Assembly: GCF_011769525.1 (NCBI RefSeq)
Contig: NZ_CP050440.1
Span: 6,325,501 to 6,389,500, forward strand
Direction of reading: 5' to 3'
Origin: Tolypothrix sp. PCC 7910
GTDB lineage: Bacteria > Cyanobacteriota > Cyanobacteriia > Cyanobacteriales > Nostocaceae
Length of the DNA: 64,000 bases
The translations under genes were made by a program, and so were the position numbers. Below, piece by piece: positions 10,276 through 19,346 of the stretch. The notes beneath the pieces were generated by a model. That model worked only from the letters and a program-made list of their open reading frames with translations, was not told the DNA's origin and ran no database searches. Each line of letters opens with the position of its first letter. The stretch's first letter is position 1.

Positions 10276-10722
10276 TTAAAGTTGTCTAACTCTTTGCCTT
10301 GTATATCGCCCATCCAGTCCTAGTTTGATCCAACTCAGACATTCGTATTCTGAATTGAATAATTTCGGTGCTGCAATATTATTCAATAACTCTGGTGGGT
10401 AGTGATCGTAAAAATATTTACCCTCCTGTTGAGAGACAATAATTAAATTGTGATGGTAAATATAGCGAGATTTAAAACTATCGCCGCTACTGATAAACTC
10501 TGAATTTTGGTCAATATGTTCTTTAGCAATATCAATGATATTACTGATACTACTGCCATAGATTCCCGCTGGATTCTCTGTTTTGTGAAATTGGCTATTA
10601 TGACCATTTTCTGCCAATAGTTTATAGGAATAAATTTCGTAATTATCGGCTTTGCCAAAAACAAATGGAATGATGAGATATCCTTTATATGACACTGAGC
10701 TTTCATAAAGAAGACGACTCAT
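10276..10722 (-). CDS. Hypothetical protein, 148 aa
   Basis: I place the start at the ATG 10720-10722 (MSRLLYESSVSYKGYLIIPF) because a very strong SD, AAGGAGGTTGAG, directly precedes it. A longer frame from 10767 would read through this site. The protein is soluble with mixed alpha/beta character and ends GLDGRYTRQRVRQL. Patterns such as YDHYPPELL and ECLSWIKLGLDG look conserved in style, but I do not recognise the family. No close same-strand partner is present. Confidence 0.7.
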   Translation of the reverse strand: MSRLLYESSVSYKGYLIIPFVFGKADNYEIYSYKLLAENGHNSQFHKTENPAGIYGSSISNIIDIAKEHIDQNSEFISSGDSFKSRYIYHHNLIIVSQQEGKYFYDHYPPELLNNIAAPKLFNSEYECLSWIKLGLDGRYTRQRVRQL

Positions 10723-11395
10723 CTCAACCTCCTTTGGTATAACTGCTTCCTGATAAATTGCCCCCATTACACCCCTACTAACAGTCGATATATTACTGTT
10801 AATCAGCGGACTGATCTCTATATCTTATTTTGTATTTTGCCAAGGGGGCTAACACCCCTTTTTTGATAAAATTAGATGTGATAGAGGCTGCCAGAAAATT
10901 ATTGCAAAATTAATTATCGCTTTTTTTGAAATGCATAATTATGAAATATATTGCAAAAGTCAAAAAATCATGAATTTCATCCTTTAGATAGATATAAAAC
11001 TCTTATTTGATTTTTCGATACTAGGTATAGATTTATTCTCTGATTGTCTGCTTTCTCGCATCTTTTCCTTGCTTAAAATATTTTCCTAAAAGATAGAAGT
11101 TCAAGACATCTTTTCTTTTTAAAGCCAAAATTTAAACAATCTTGTAGCCATAACACGTACATAAGGTCAAGAATTTTTAGACGATGGGTGAGGAACTGGG
11201 GGTAAGAGTTAGAAATTCCAGGTTTTTGACCGTTGTGGCATTTGTTGCCAATGATATCTGCATTTGATGATGAATTTACGAAGATTGCGATCGCTGCGGG
11301 TCAGTTGACGGGAGGATTATTTTGTATTCTTCCCTTTTTGCTCTTAACCAAAGAGTATTGACAGGATTGGCATCTGAGGAATCTTCATACTCAAT
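10723..11395. other. Long intergenic region with one terminator-like hairpin
   Basis: About 670 AT-rich bases. A stem AAGGGG (10842-10847) with CCCCTT (10855-10860) followed by TTTT looks like a plus-strand terminator, but no plus-strand gene precedes it. This leaves either an unseen small transcript or chance. Otherwise no gene is visible. Confidence 0.45.
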
Positions 11396-11425
11396 CTTAA
11401 CCAGACCTTATTTATTTATTAAAAA
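11396..11425 (+). promoter_or_regulatory. Probable Pho box upstream of the phoX-like gene
   Basis: Three 8-base units with 11-base spacing: CTTAACCA (11396-11403), CTTATTTA (11407-11414) and ATTAAAAA (11418-11425). The cyanobacterial SphR/PhoB box is described as direct repeats of PyTTAAPyPy(T/A) with 3-base spacers. The first unit fits fully, the second in seven of eight positions, the third poorly. A further CTTAACCA occurs at 11343-11350. The box ends 47 bases before the ATG of a PhoX-type phosphatase, exactly where phosphate control would be expected. Confidence 0.55.
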
Positions 11426-11472
11426 ACGATTTTTATTTTTTAAATCACTGACATTGGTCTGAATTGTTTCTC

Positions 11473-12846
11473 ATGAGCTTATCAAGACGTAACTTCTTTA
11501 AGTTGGCTGGTGCGAGTGCTGTTGGTGTGACGATGCTTTCTCCTTTAGAAGCCTTGTATGCAAGAGCAGCCAAGGGTCAAGTTGCTAACGGAATTGGCTA
11601 TGGGCCCCTAGAGGCAAAGCTACCTGAAAATGCAGATGAACTTGCTGGTTTTATTATTGGAGGAATTGACTTAGGCACCACACCTCTATTGGAACTTCCT
11701 CCTGGTTTTAACTACACTGCAATATCCTGTACAGGCCAATCTATGGATGATGGGACAATAGTTAGAGGTGGACATGACGGTATGGCTGCCTTTGTTGGCC
11801 CTAACAACACCACGATTCTGGTACGAAATCATGAGCTAAATCCTAGTAATTCCAATGGACTATTTGCATCTCGGCTGTATGACCAAATAGGAGGAGGAAC
11901 AACAACGATTGTTGTGGGCCCTAACCGTCGGGTGAGAAAGCATTTTGTTTCTCTAGCAGGAACTATTCGTAACTGTGCTGGGGGGCCAACACCTTGGGGT
12001 TCTTGGATTAGTTGTGAAGAAACCCTGACTATTGCGGCTAAACGTCATGGTTACAACTTTGAAGTTCCCGCAACAGCAGAAATTGCAGTTGCCGATCCAG
12101 TTCCTCTTGTAGCAATGGGTCGCTTTAATCATGAAGCGGTCGCTGTTGATCCAGATACTGGATATATTTATCAAACTGAAGACGACGGTAATAGCTGCTT
12201 CTATCGCTTCCGTCCGAATATTCGTCCGACTACTTATGGAGACCTCCAGAATCGTGGTGCAGGAGTGCTGGAAGCGCTAGTTCTAGACATCCCTGGAAGG
12301 ACTTCTCCAGTGAACACTCGGACAAATTTCATTCAATATAAAAACCAGCCGCTACCTGTTAAATGGGTACAAATAGATAATGTCGATCCTGGTATCGGTC
12401 AAACTTCCGTACGTGCTCAGGGTCAAAGTAAGGGTGCAGCCATCTTCTCTCGTGGTGAAGGTGCTTGGTTGGGTAACGGCTTGATCTACTTTACCTGTAC
12501 CAATGGTGGTAATGCAGGGCAAGGACAAGTTTTTGCTTACAATCCTAAAAAAGATACTCTCACCCTAGTTGTTGAGTCTCCTGAGGAGAACATACTAAAT
12601 TTCCCCGATAACATTACTGTCGCTCCCTTTGGTGATCTCTTCTTATGCGAAGATGGTAGCAATACTGAATATGTTATAGGCGTTAACCAAGAGGGTGAAC
12701 TATATCGCTTTGCAGCAAATGCTATTAACGGTAGTGAATTTGCTGGCGCTTGCTTCTCACCTGATGGCCGTACAATGTTTGTTAATATCCAATCGCCTGG
12801 AATTACTTGTGCTATTTGGGGCCCTTGGACTAGAAAACGAGCATAA
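11473..12846 (+). CDS. phoX: PhoX-family (DUF839) secreted phosphatase
   Basis: 457 residues from the ATG at 11473; a TTG three codons upstream is in frame but less likely. The N-terminus SLSRRNFFKLAGASAVGVTML is a Tat signal in outline (RR twin arginine then hydrophobic core), so export is folded, to periplasm or outside. Body motifs match the PhoX/DUF839 family: TPWGSWISCEET, GRFNHEAVAVDPDTGYIYQT, FPDNITVAPFGDLFLCEDG, and the end motif FAGACFSPDGRTMFVNIQSP. Known of the family: Ca/Fe-dependent alkaline phosphomonoesterase acting on organic phosphate. It is shorter than many PhoX proteins (about 600), so the activity is inferred. The upstream Pho box suggests induction by phosphate starvation. 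Confidence 0.8.
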   Translation: MSLSRRNFFKLAGASAVGVTMLSPLEALYARAAKGQVANGIGYGPLEAKLPENADELAGFIIGGIDLGTTPLLELPPGFNYTAISCTGQSMDDGTIVRGGHDGMAAFVGPNNTTILVRNHELNPSNSNGLFASRLYDQIGGGTTTIVVGPNRRVRKHFVSLAGTIRNCAGGPTPWGSWISCEETLTIAAKRHGYNFEVPATAEIAVADPVPLVAMGRFNHEAVAVDPDTGYIYQTEDDGNSCFYRFRPNIRPTTYGDLQNRGAGVLEALVLDIPGRTSPVNTRTNFIQYKNQPLPVKWVQIDNVDPGIGQTSVRAQGQSKGAAIFSRGEGAWLGNGLIYFTCTNGGNAGQGQVFAYNPKKDTLTLVVESPEENILNFPDNITVAPFGDLFLCEDGSNTEYVIGVNQEGELYRFAANAINGSEFAGACFSPDGRTMFVNIQSPGITCAIWGPWTRKRA

Positions 12847-12873
12847 AGTATTTGTTACAACTTTAGTTTTGAA

Positions 12874-12905
12874 CAAGCCTGGTTAAGGCTTGAAGCTGAT
12901 TTTTT
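12874..12905 (+). terminator. Probable terminator after phoX
   Basis: Stem CAAGCC (12874-12879) with GGCTTG (12887-12892), then a short spacer and TTTTTT at 12900-12905. It starts 28 bases after the phoX stop. The stem is modest and the U tract is displaced by seven bases. Confidence 0.45.
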
Positions 12906-13049
12906 ATAAGCTTAATCAAGCTAAATTTTGTTTTTGGTTGCTTGCAAAAATAAAATAAGGCCAGTTGCTTTACCCTGAAAACACACTTTATTGATGCAGT
13001 AAATTGAGTCATACAAAAAGTTAGATTCAGGCTAAAACTAGCTGCCCAT

Positions 13050-13078
13050 CTCCTCGAATTTTCTACAAATTCGAGGAG
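13050..13078. other. Strong 12-bp stem-loop of unknown role
   Basis: CTCCTCGAATTT (13050-13061) pairs perfectly with AAATTCGAGGAG (13067-13078) around a TCTAC loop. No T tract follows on either strand. It lies in the roughly 400-base spacer between phoX and the VirB10-like gene; the rest of that spacer shows nothing recognisable. Confidence 0.6.
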
Positions 13079-13250
13079 CTAAACCCTACTGAATTAAGCA
13101 ATATTAATAAGTGTATTGCTAACTATAGATAGGTATTTTTAGTTTAAGCAGATATAAAACCTCAACTGCTTAAAACTAAATTAAAAGCGGTTAAATATTT
13201 AATTAAAAAGGTAACAATCTCTTTAAAATTTAAATTACTCGATTGATAAT

Positions 13251-14837
13251 ATGACTCAGAATTTAATTTATTCCGATACTTCATCAGAAAATTTAGCTAA
13301 TACCAAATCTGATAACTATCTATTAGCTGTAGAATCTGATGATTGGGAATTACGAATGGCTCAATTAGTGGGTTTGGAAGTAGAGTCAATATCTGCTGAG
13401 GAAGAGGAATTATTAGAATCATCGGCTAACCTACAGCCACTACCATCTCAACCAACAGAAGAGAAAACTGAACAATCACTGTCATCAAATCCCTTTGCTA
13501 AATTAGGCTTGGTCGGTACTGGTACTTTAGTTATAGTTTTATTTGCTGGCGGGTTCTTATCTCAATTGATGAATAGTAATAATCAAAAGCCAACAAGGAA
13601 TATTGTTTCTTCAGAAATCAAACCATCAGTAAACCCAAAATCTAGAGAAGAAAGTTTAGCAGAAACAGTAGAGACTTTAAAAACGAAATTAGCTTTAACT
13701 GAACAAGCTGTAGCTGTAAAATCAGCACAACAACAGTTAAGAAGTGGCAGAATCAGAGCAGTTACACAAAATTCACAGCCAGATAATTCTCAATATAGAC
13801 AAACATTGGTAACAAGAATACCAACACCGAGTTCTATAGTTTACGTACCTACAACAGTTACAGGTGAGCGCATAGTTAGATATTCTAATCCTCAACAACC
13901 TGTTCCTCAACCCTCATTATTACCCCAATCGATAATTAGCCAACCACAAACTCAACTACCACCATTAGTAAATGTAACTCCTATAGCTACACCCAACCCA
14001 CTCCAAGATTGGGAACTGTTGGCAAAGTTGGGTAGTTATGGACAAGTCTCTGCTACTAATAAATCTAATCCGAATGTAAAAAATGTAGCAGAAGAAAATA
14101 ATAACCAAGAAGAACAACAAACCAGTAATAACCAGCCTGAACAAGCATTACAGCCAACCTCTAGAGTAGGTCAAAGATTACAACAAAGTCCGAAATCTGT
14201 AGCAATTGGAAGTCATAGCAAAGGTGTTTTAGCAACAGCTATATTTGGAGAAACGGCTAAATCAAAAGATAGCGATAATAGCAATATATTTGTAGCGAGG
14301 TTAAAGGAACCATTAAAAGCTGTAGATGGTGCGATCGCTCTTCCAGCAAATACTGAATTATTAACTGAAGTTAGCTCTATTTCTGAACAAGGTTTGATAC
14401 AGCTAAAGGTAGGCAAAATAATTTTGCCAAATCAAGGTCAAATCACAGAAAGAAGTCTACCAGAAAATGCACTAATCATTCGCGCTCCCCAAGGTAAACC
14501 CTTGATCGCTAATCAATTTCCTAATAAAGGGTCATCGATTGCCAGTATGGATCTAGGATTATTTGTTTTAGGTGGTCTTGGTAAAGCAGCAGAGTTAGCT
14601 AACCGTACTGAATCTCAAGTTGTCACTACAACTGCTGGGGGTACGATCGTGAGTAATACCAATCCTGAACGCAACATCTTTGCGGGAATTTTAGAAGGTG
14701 GGATCAACACTGTAGTTCCTCAAATTGTGCAACGTAATCAGCAAGCAATTTCCCAAATGAGCCAACGAACTAACGTTTGGTTTTTACCTGCAGGGACAGC
14801 AATTGAAATCTATGTCAATCAACCTATACAATTTTAG
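13251..14837 (+). CDS. TrbI/VirB10-like protein, isolated
   Basis: 528 residues with the architecture of VirB10/TrbI: a cytosolic acidic N-terminus, one transmembrane helix at about 85-107 (LGLVGTGTLVIVLFAGGFL), a long Gln/Pro/Asn-rich periplasmic spacer (about 110-330), and a C-terminal beta-barrel domain with LKAVDGAIALPANTELLTEV in outline, ending WFLPAGTAIEIYVNQPI. The terminal motif (high-salience PAGT.I.I.V) is typical of TrbI. In type IV secretion VirB10 spans both membranes, but no other secretion or conjugation gene is visible here. It may serve another envelope function. It is probably monocistronic. Confidence 0.75.
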   Translation: MTQNLIYSDTSSENLANTKSDNYLLAVESDDWELRMAQLVGLEVESISAEEEELLESSANLQPLPSQPTEEKTEQSLSSNPFAKLGLVGTGTLVIVLFAGGFLSQLMNSNNQKPTRNIVSSEIKPSVNPKSREESLAETVETLKTKLALTEQAVAVKSAQQQLRSGRIRAVTQNSQPDNSQYRQTLVTRIPTPSSIVYVPTTVTGERIVRYSNPQQPVPQPSLLPQSIISQPQTQLPPLVNVTPIATPNPLQDWELLAKLGSYGQVSATNKSNPNVKNVAEENNNQEEQQTSNNQPEQALQPTSRVGQRLQQSPKSVAIGSHSKGVLATAIFGETAKSKDSDNSNIFVARLKEPLKAVDGAIALPANTELLTEVSSISEQGLIQLKVGKIILPNQGQITERSLPENALIIRAPQGKPLIANQFPNKGSSIASMDLGLFVLGGLGKAAELANRTESQVVTTTAGGTIVSNTNPERNIFAGILEGGINTVVPQIVQRNQQAISQMSQRTNVWFLPAGTAIEIYVNQPIQF

Positions 14838-15149
14838 TCATGAGCCAATTCCACGAGAAATTGCTAAAATTTCATTGGCGAAGTCACATGTGTTTTGGCT
14901 AAAGAAAATTTGCATTTTTAATTGAGCAGTCAACAATTTTTTAGCTATCTCAGGTAACGATAAATCAAAAATTTTGTTTTAGGCGATCGCATTATTTCTT
15001 CCAATCGCAATAGGCAAAAATTTAGTAAATAGTAATCTTATGTTTTTTCAATTACGTAAATGCATTGAGTGTAATGATAAAAAGCATACTCAATAAATTG
15101 ATCGTCTCCAAACTGAGGTATCATAAAAATACCTTTACAAAAATCAACA
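14838..15149. other. Intergenic, no gene recognised
   Basis: About 310 AT-rich bases with one HIP1 site. No clear terminator beyond a weak GAAATT/AATTTC stem just after the VirB10-like stop. Confidence 0.4.
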
Positions 15150-15437
15150 ATGGTAGAACGCCCAATTAAGAAATCAGAACGTCAGGCCCAAGCAAATACT
15201 GACAATAATTCTGAAAATTTGGATTCTGTGACCCCTACAGAGCCCAATCCTCAAAAATCAAAATCAAGCGGTAATCGCTCATCTGGTAAAGGAAAAAAAG
15301 GATCTTTTAAGGATGAAGGTAAGCCACCGGTTAATCCTGCGTTAGTGCGTGGCCCTAGACCAGTTAAACCTAAAATTGATGTCAAAGCTAACTCTGAAAC
15401 TGATTCAGAACCTATTTCTGAAGAGTCTCAAGATTAA
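15150..15437 (+). CDS. Small disordered charged protein, unknown function
   Basis: 95 residues, almost entirely Ser, Lys, Asn, Pro and Glu, with a basic Gly/Ser/Lys tract (SSGNRSSGKGKKGSFK) and a Pro-rich stretch PPVNPALVRGPRPVKPK. It lacks a hydrophobic core and is predicted disordered. The regular codon structure, ATG start and spacing before the regulator gene support a real gene. No signal peptide. The basic centre could bind nucleic acid or membranes, but this is only a guess. Confidence 0.6.
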   Translation: MVERPIKKSERQAQANTDNNSENLDSVTPTEPNPQKSKSSGNRSSGKGKKGSFKDEGKPPVNPALVRGPRPVKPKIDVKANSETDSEPISEESQD

Positions 15438-15730
15438 CGTATTAATCATTTCAGGTTAAATACTTGTAACTAAGACTGCAAGGGGAGCCAGCACGTTAGG
15501 CGGCTTTCCCGACTTGTAGCAGATGAGGTAGCAAAGTTCTAATAGGAGGGGGGAAAGAGTTTTCAGGTTTTTGCACAGATGCAGACATGATAGATGGCCA
15601 TAAAGGCTAGAGCCTAGGGATTAGGGACGGGAAAAGTCAACCGTTCTGTTTATGGTTTGTATGCCATATTATGCTTTATCCTTGGGAGTCCGCTATATTG
15701 TATATATTTGGATTTTCTTGACACCGAACA
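15438..15730. repeat. Intergenic with remnant of a dispersed cyanobacterial repeat
   Basis: Contains GGGAGCCAGCACGTTAGGCG followed by TTTCCCGACTTG. It matches from memory a sequence type scattered in Nostocales spacers (AGCCAGCGCGTTGCGG...TTTCCC). The right end holds the regulator promoter region, with a possible TATATT -10 near 15698. Confidence 0.4.
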
Positions 15731-16150
15731 ATGCCAGCAAGGTTGCAAATAAAAGCTGAAGATTGCTCCCCCCTAGGACGATTCATTCTCCAATATTTGG
15801 AAGAACAGGGTATCAGTATGAACCGTCTGGCGGATTTGTCTGGTGTTCCTCAACCTCGGCTCAGAGGTGCTTGCTTTAAGGGAACTTGTCCTACGCCTGA
15901 AACTTTGCGGAAACTTGCTAGAGTGATGGGGAAACATCACTTGGAGCTGTATACGCTAGCATACGAGGCAAGAATTGAGAAGCTACCGGAAGATGCAGAT
16001 GATACTTCCTTGGATATCTTAATGCGAGATCTATTTGAGACTGCTAGAGAGATGGGATTAGCAGTTCCTAAAGTTCGTCCTTCTAAAGCCAAAATCCGCA
16101 AGGCTCTCCTAGAGTTAGGATTTAGTGAAGAGAATAATGAATGTGCTTGA
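15731..16150 (+). CDS. XRE-type helix-turn-helix protein
   Basis: 139 residues. Residues about 15-70 form a Cro/CI-like HTH: LGRFILQYLEEQGISMNRLADLSGVPQPRLRG, with the recognition helix SGVPQPRLRGACFKG, then TPETLRKLARVMG. The C-terminal half is helical (LDILMRDLFETAREMGL...IRKALLELGF) and has no recognised domain. It is probably a small transcriptional regulator conserved in cyanobacteria. It is followed by a plain AT-rich spacer and the convergent linker genes; its targets are unknown. Confidence 0.75.
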   Translation: MPARLQIKAEDCSPLGRFILQYLEEQGISMNRLADLSGVPQPRLRGACFKGTCPTPETLRKLARVMGKHHLELYTLAYEARIEKLPEDADDTSLDILMRDLFETAREMGLAVPKVRPSKAKIRKALLELGFSEENNECA

Positions 16151-16402
16151 ATGTGAATTCAAAATTTCAAATTTAAAAGTATATATAGAGTGCTGAGTTT
16201 TGAGTAAATAATACTATTAACTAGCCCCTTTTTTATCTTTTATTTGGTGTCTGCAGTTTATGAGGGCTAGTTAGCATATATGCAAACTAGAGGTGGTTTA
16301 GTAGATTAAAACTAGAAGAGCGTATGCCATATTTCTATAAAGTACGACAGACGTATCTTTATATAAATACAACATACGCTATGGTTAAGTTGTTATTTCA
16401 AC

Positions 16403-17158
16403 TTATTTACGGCGATAAGGAACACTTCTCTCGATATCAATATTTTGTACTGAGATCTGCTGAGGTGCGTTACCTGTAGCGTTGATACTTCTTGCCATAT
16501 CAAGGAAGAGAGCAGGATTACCAGCTGTAGGCTTCCTCTCTTGAGGGGTAAAGCCACGAACGGTAGTTTGCCAAATGATTTGGGGGAAGCCCAACTTAGC
16601 ACGATGGTATGCATCGTAGCGAGGAGACTTGATGTTGAAAGGTAGTTCACCTGCTACACGACCAGGTAGTACCCGACGACGTTGGTAAGGTACGGTGTCA
16701 TATCCAAAGGCTTGGAGGTACTCATCAGAGTTGAGTAGGTCATCAACAAAACCTTGAATACCTTTTGTCGCTACAACAATTGACCAAGCAATCTTTTCGC
16801 GGTCGTTGTATGGATCGCGGCCTAGGACGCGTTGTACAGTCTGTTCAACAAAACGATAGTTGCTGTTCAGATCGTAGAAACTACGCTTGTAAGTATTAGA
16901 TAGCAACAAGCCGCGAATGAAGTCACGTACTGTGATCTGACCGCTGCGGAGTTGGGACTCTAGAAAACGTTCGCGATCAGCAGCAAACGCATGGAAAAAA
17001 ATCTGACGATAAGCTGCTTCAATCAGAATATCTAAATCTGTTGCGGAAAGTAAGTTTTCTGTAGAGAAGGTCCTTGGTTGTTCATCCCCAGGAACTTCAA
17101 AACTTGCTACCCGCTGATTTTGAGAAATTGGGGAATATTCTAAAAGAGGAATTGTCAC
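16403..17158 (-). CDS. cpcG: Phycobilisome rod-core linker, CpcG type
   Basis: 251 residues from a GTG start preceded by AAGGGAGA. The start [17 protein letters not shown] and the PBS-linker domain (about 20-170: [26 protein letters not shown] in outline, then [67 protein letters not shown]) are those of CpcG, which attaches phycocyanin rods to the allophycocyanin core. The C-terminus is hydrophilic (ending VPYRRK), so it is not the membrane-anchored CpcL type. It lies downstream of a CpcD-like gene on the same strand with a 286-base gap. No phycobiliprotein genes are nearby, so it is a stand-alone, possibly condition-specific linker. Confidence 0.88.
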   Translation of the reverse strand: MTIPLLEYSPISQNQRVASFEVPGDEQPRTFSTENLLSATDLDILIEAAYRQIFFHAFAADRERFLESQLRSGQITVRDFIRGLLLSNTYKRSFYDLNSNYRFVEQTVQRVLGRDPYNDREKIAWSIVVATKGIQGFVDDLLNSDEYLQAFGYDTVPYQRRRVLPGRVAGELPFNIKSPRYDAYHRAKLGFPQIIWQTTVRGFTPQERKPTAGNPALFLDMARSINATGNAPQQISVQNIDIERSVPYRRK

Positions 17159-17444
17159 GAATACAAAATCTCCCTTTCCTTAATGAAATCTTACAAAGTT
17201 ATCATAATCATAAAGGAGAAGAGGGAGAATTATTCGATTTGGTTTGATAAACATTACATAACTTAATTGATTTTTTCAGTAATGCTGAAACGCCTTGCCC
17301 AAGGGGTTTAGAGATTCAAAAAGTTGATATTGGCAAGTGCAACACCACCGGGAATATGGGGAAAGTCATGGTTCTCAAACCTACCGCAATCAATATGCAA
17401 TGAGAAAATTATGAGAGAAACTGGTGCAACAATTCTTTTCAATC

Positions 17445-17726
17445 TTAGCGTCTACCACCACCACGGTGAGGTACTGCGCTAGGATTAGCGATCGCTACAT
17501 TTAAAGGCTCAATGTTGACAATCTTACCACCTAGACGGCTAATCCTTTTCATTTCTTGATTCATGCGATTGTAGGGGACATTGATAAATACGCTGCCACT
17601 ATGCCGAATGTCGTATTGATTTTTGTCGCTTTCGGAGGTTTGCCGCAAACCTACTACTTCGTAACGGAATACTCGGCTATTGGATGAAGGCGTGCTACCA
17701 CCATCAAGTTCAGTTTGACCTAACAT
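17445..17726 (-). CDS. CpcD-type rod-capping small linker
   Basis: 93 residues. The CpcD domain runs from about 16 to 80: SRVFRYEVVGLRQ, then the FINVPYNRMNQEMKRISRLGGKIVNIEPL landmark motif. In phycobilisomes such 8-10 kDa linkers cap the distal end of rods. SD AGGAGATTG precedes the ATG. The Gly/Arg-rich tail (RGGGRR) is unusual but short. Located upstream of the CpcG-like gene on the same strand, probably cotranscribed, and apart from the main cpc operon. Confidence 0.85.
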   Translation of the reverse strand: MLGQTELDGGSTPSSNSRVFRYEVVGLRQTSESDKNQYDIRHSGSVFINVPYNRMNQEMKRISRLGGKIVNIEPLNVAIANPSAVPHRGGGRR

Positions 17727-18256
17727 GAGTTATTCAATCTCCTATATATGAGTTTTTTGGAATACCACTTACCGATAAGTTAAAGGTCAAAAGAAATACT
17801 AGTATGCAGATACTATATGTTGATTTAAGGCAGAAATGATTGGATGTTCACAATCTAATCTCTGCCTATCAACTCAGTAGACTGTCATTAAAATGACTCC
17901 AAGATATTTTAACCAAGAATGTAAAAATTGCCATCATTTAATTTAGGGATGGGTAATCGGTAATTGATAATGGCTGAAAGGGACGAAATTCATCCCAAAT
18001 CTCAAATCTAAAATTTTTACGCTTGCATATGGCATAGCGGTTGAGAACACCGGAAATGCAGGTTAAGATCAAACTGCTTCAGGGAGAGCATCGTGGCGCA
18101 AGACTGATGGTGTCTGCCTTGATATTATTTCAAGGTAGGGAAGAATGCAGACGAGCAGGGAGAGAATTAATTTAGAGTAATTCCTAATATTCAGTTACAC
18201 CGGAAGCTTGTCGCATTACAAATTAGAGCTTGGTAATTTCCCATTTGACTAAATTC
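17727..18256. other. Intergenic upstream of the linker genes
   Basis: About 530 bases. No reading frame or RNA gene is evident. It should carry the linker promoter at its left end; I cannot assign it. Confidence 0.4.
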
Positions 18257-18631
18257 TCAACTATTTTGCCTTTTCCAAGCGAAGTAAGAATTTAAATCTC
18301 TACTGGTGACCATATAAATCAGGATAATGATACTAAGAACAGCCATAATCAAACTTCCGATACTGAGAAAAAGGGAAAGTTTGCCACTTAGTAAAATAAC
18401 CATTGTGGCTAGAATTACAGCCAAGAAACTACAAAGACTGATCATCACCCATTTTGCCCATTTATGCCCTAGCAGCACGAAGTACATAACTACAATTGTG
18501 AGTAAAATGCGTCCAATAGCCCATCTATCTCGTGCAGCGATCACCAGCGTAGTATCTAAAATACAAAGCAATATAAACATAGCAAGTAATGTATTTCGAG
18601 CTTTTAAGGCAGCTTGATCTATCTGGAGCAT
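18257..18631 (-). CDS. Four-helix membrane protein, unknown function
   Basis: 124 residues from ATG. Four hydrophobic segments: about 13-33 (NTLLAMFILLCILDTTLVIA), 38-56, 60-82 and 86-108, with a charged C-terminus FAWKRQNS. The second segment starts after a short RDRWAIGR loop. No catalytic or transport signature is visible. It sits alone between the linker genes and a repeat-rich region. Confidence 0.6.
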   Translation of the reverse strand: MLQIDQAALKARNTLLAMFILLCILDTTLVIAARDRWAIGRILLTIVVMYFVLLGHKWAKWVMISLCSFLAVILATMVILLSGKLSLFLSIGSLIMAVLSIIILIYMVTSRDLNSYFAWKRQNS

Positions 18632-18701
18632 GGCTTTTTAATGATAATAGGATATTGATAGTTAAGTAGGTTGGCGAAATTAAAGACAACTGGCTGAGGC
18701 T

Positions 18702-18758
18702 GTCATTGGCCATTGGTCATTGGTCATTAGTCATTGGTCATTGGTCATTGGTCATTGG
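18702..18758. repeat. Short tandem heptamer repeat (ATTGGTC)
   Basis: About eight copies of the seven-base unit ATTGGTC with single-base variants (ATTGGCC, ATTAGTC). This is a short tandemly repeated sequence of the kind common in heterocystous cyanobacteria. Confidence 0.85.
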
Positions 18759-18838
18759 TAAGGATTTCAAAAATATTTACGTTTCTTAACATAGTTGGGT
18801 TGATTTTTACCGACTTACTTATTAGCGAATAACTGTAT

Positions 18839-18959
18839 ATATAGGAATCCGATTTGATTTATTAAAAAATCTCAGATCGAAAAGCGTTGGTGCTAATGCC
18901 GTACTCTTGCTTCTAACGCATCCTACGAGAACTTCAAAAATCAAATATGAGTCCTATAT
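18839..18959. mobile_element. MITE-like element with 22-bp imperfect terminal inverted repeats, copy 2
   Basis: The left end (18839-18860) begins ATATAGGAATCCGATTTGAT. The right end (18938-18959) is its inverted complement with three mismatches. The 121-base element has no coding capacity. An internal GCTTCTAACGCATCCTAC matches the other copies at 1761-1838 and 26455-26592. The surrounding spacer (18632-19346) shows no gene. Confidence 0.65.
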
Positions 18960-19346
18960 GCACATAAGCAGTCAGTTATTATGTTATTTTATGCCTATAC
19001 GGAAATAATTAAATATTAATTTAGCGCTTTAAATTAATGCAAAGCAGAGAATAAATAATCGCCGCATTTCTACTATGCTTATCAGCGAATTGCTTTCAAA
19101 CCGTGGATTAATTCATTTATAAAAACTAGCTTCAGCTAATATTATTTCATATTATGACAGATTGTATACACACAGCCTGTTAATTGATACTAGACTGCTT
19201 GACATCTGCAAAATTCTTGAGATTTTAGATTTTGGATTGAACATTCACAACTTAAAATTTAAAAAAGTCTGGTTGCTCCATGTCAGCATTAAAGCAAGCA
19301 AGATTATTTGTGAAACCAATCCAAAATCCAAAATAGATTGGTTTAG

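Noticed and set aside
10122-10313. 63-codon minus-strand frame at 10122-10313
   Set aside because: Overlaps the end of the well-supported gene at 10276-10722, has no SD and no protein-like pattern.
10842-10864. Hairpin with T tract as terminator of a real plus-strand gene
   Set aside because: There is no credible plus-strand gene upstream; kept only as a note in the intergenic entry.
16403-17158. CpcL (membrane-anchored linker) instead of CpcG
   Set aside because: The C-terminus ends hydrophilic VPYRRK with no hydrophobic anchor helix.
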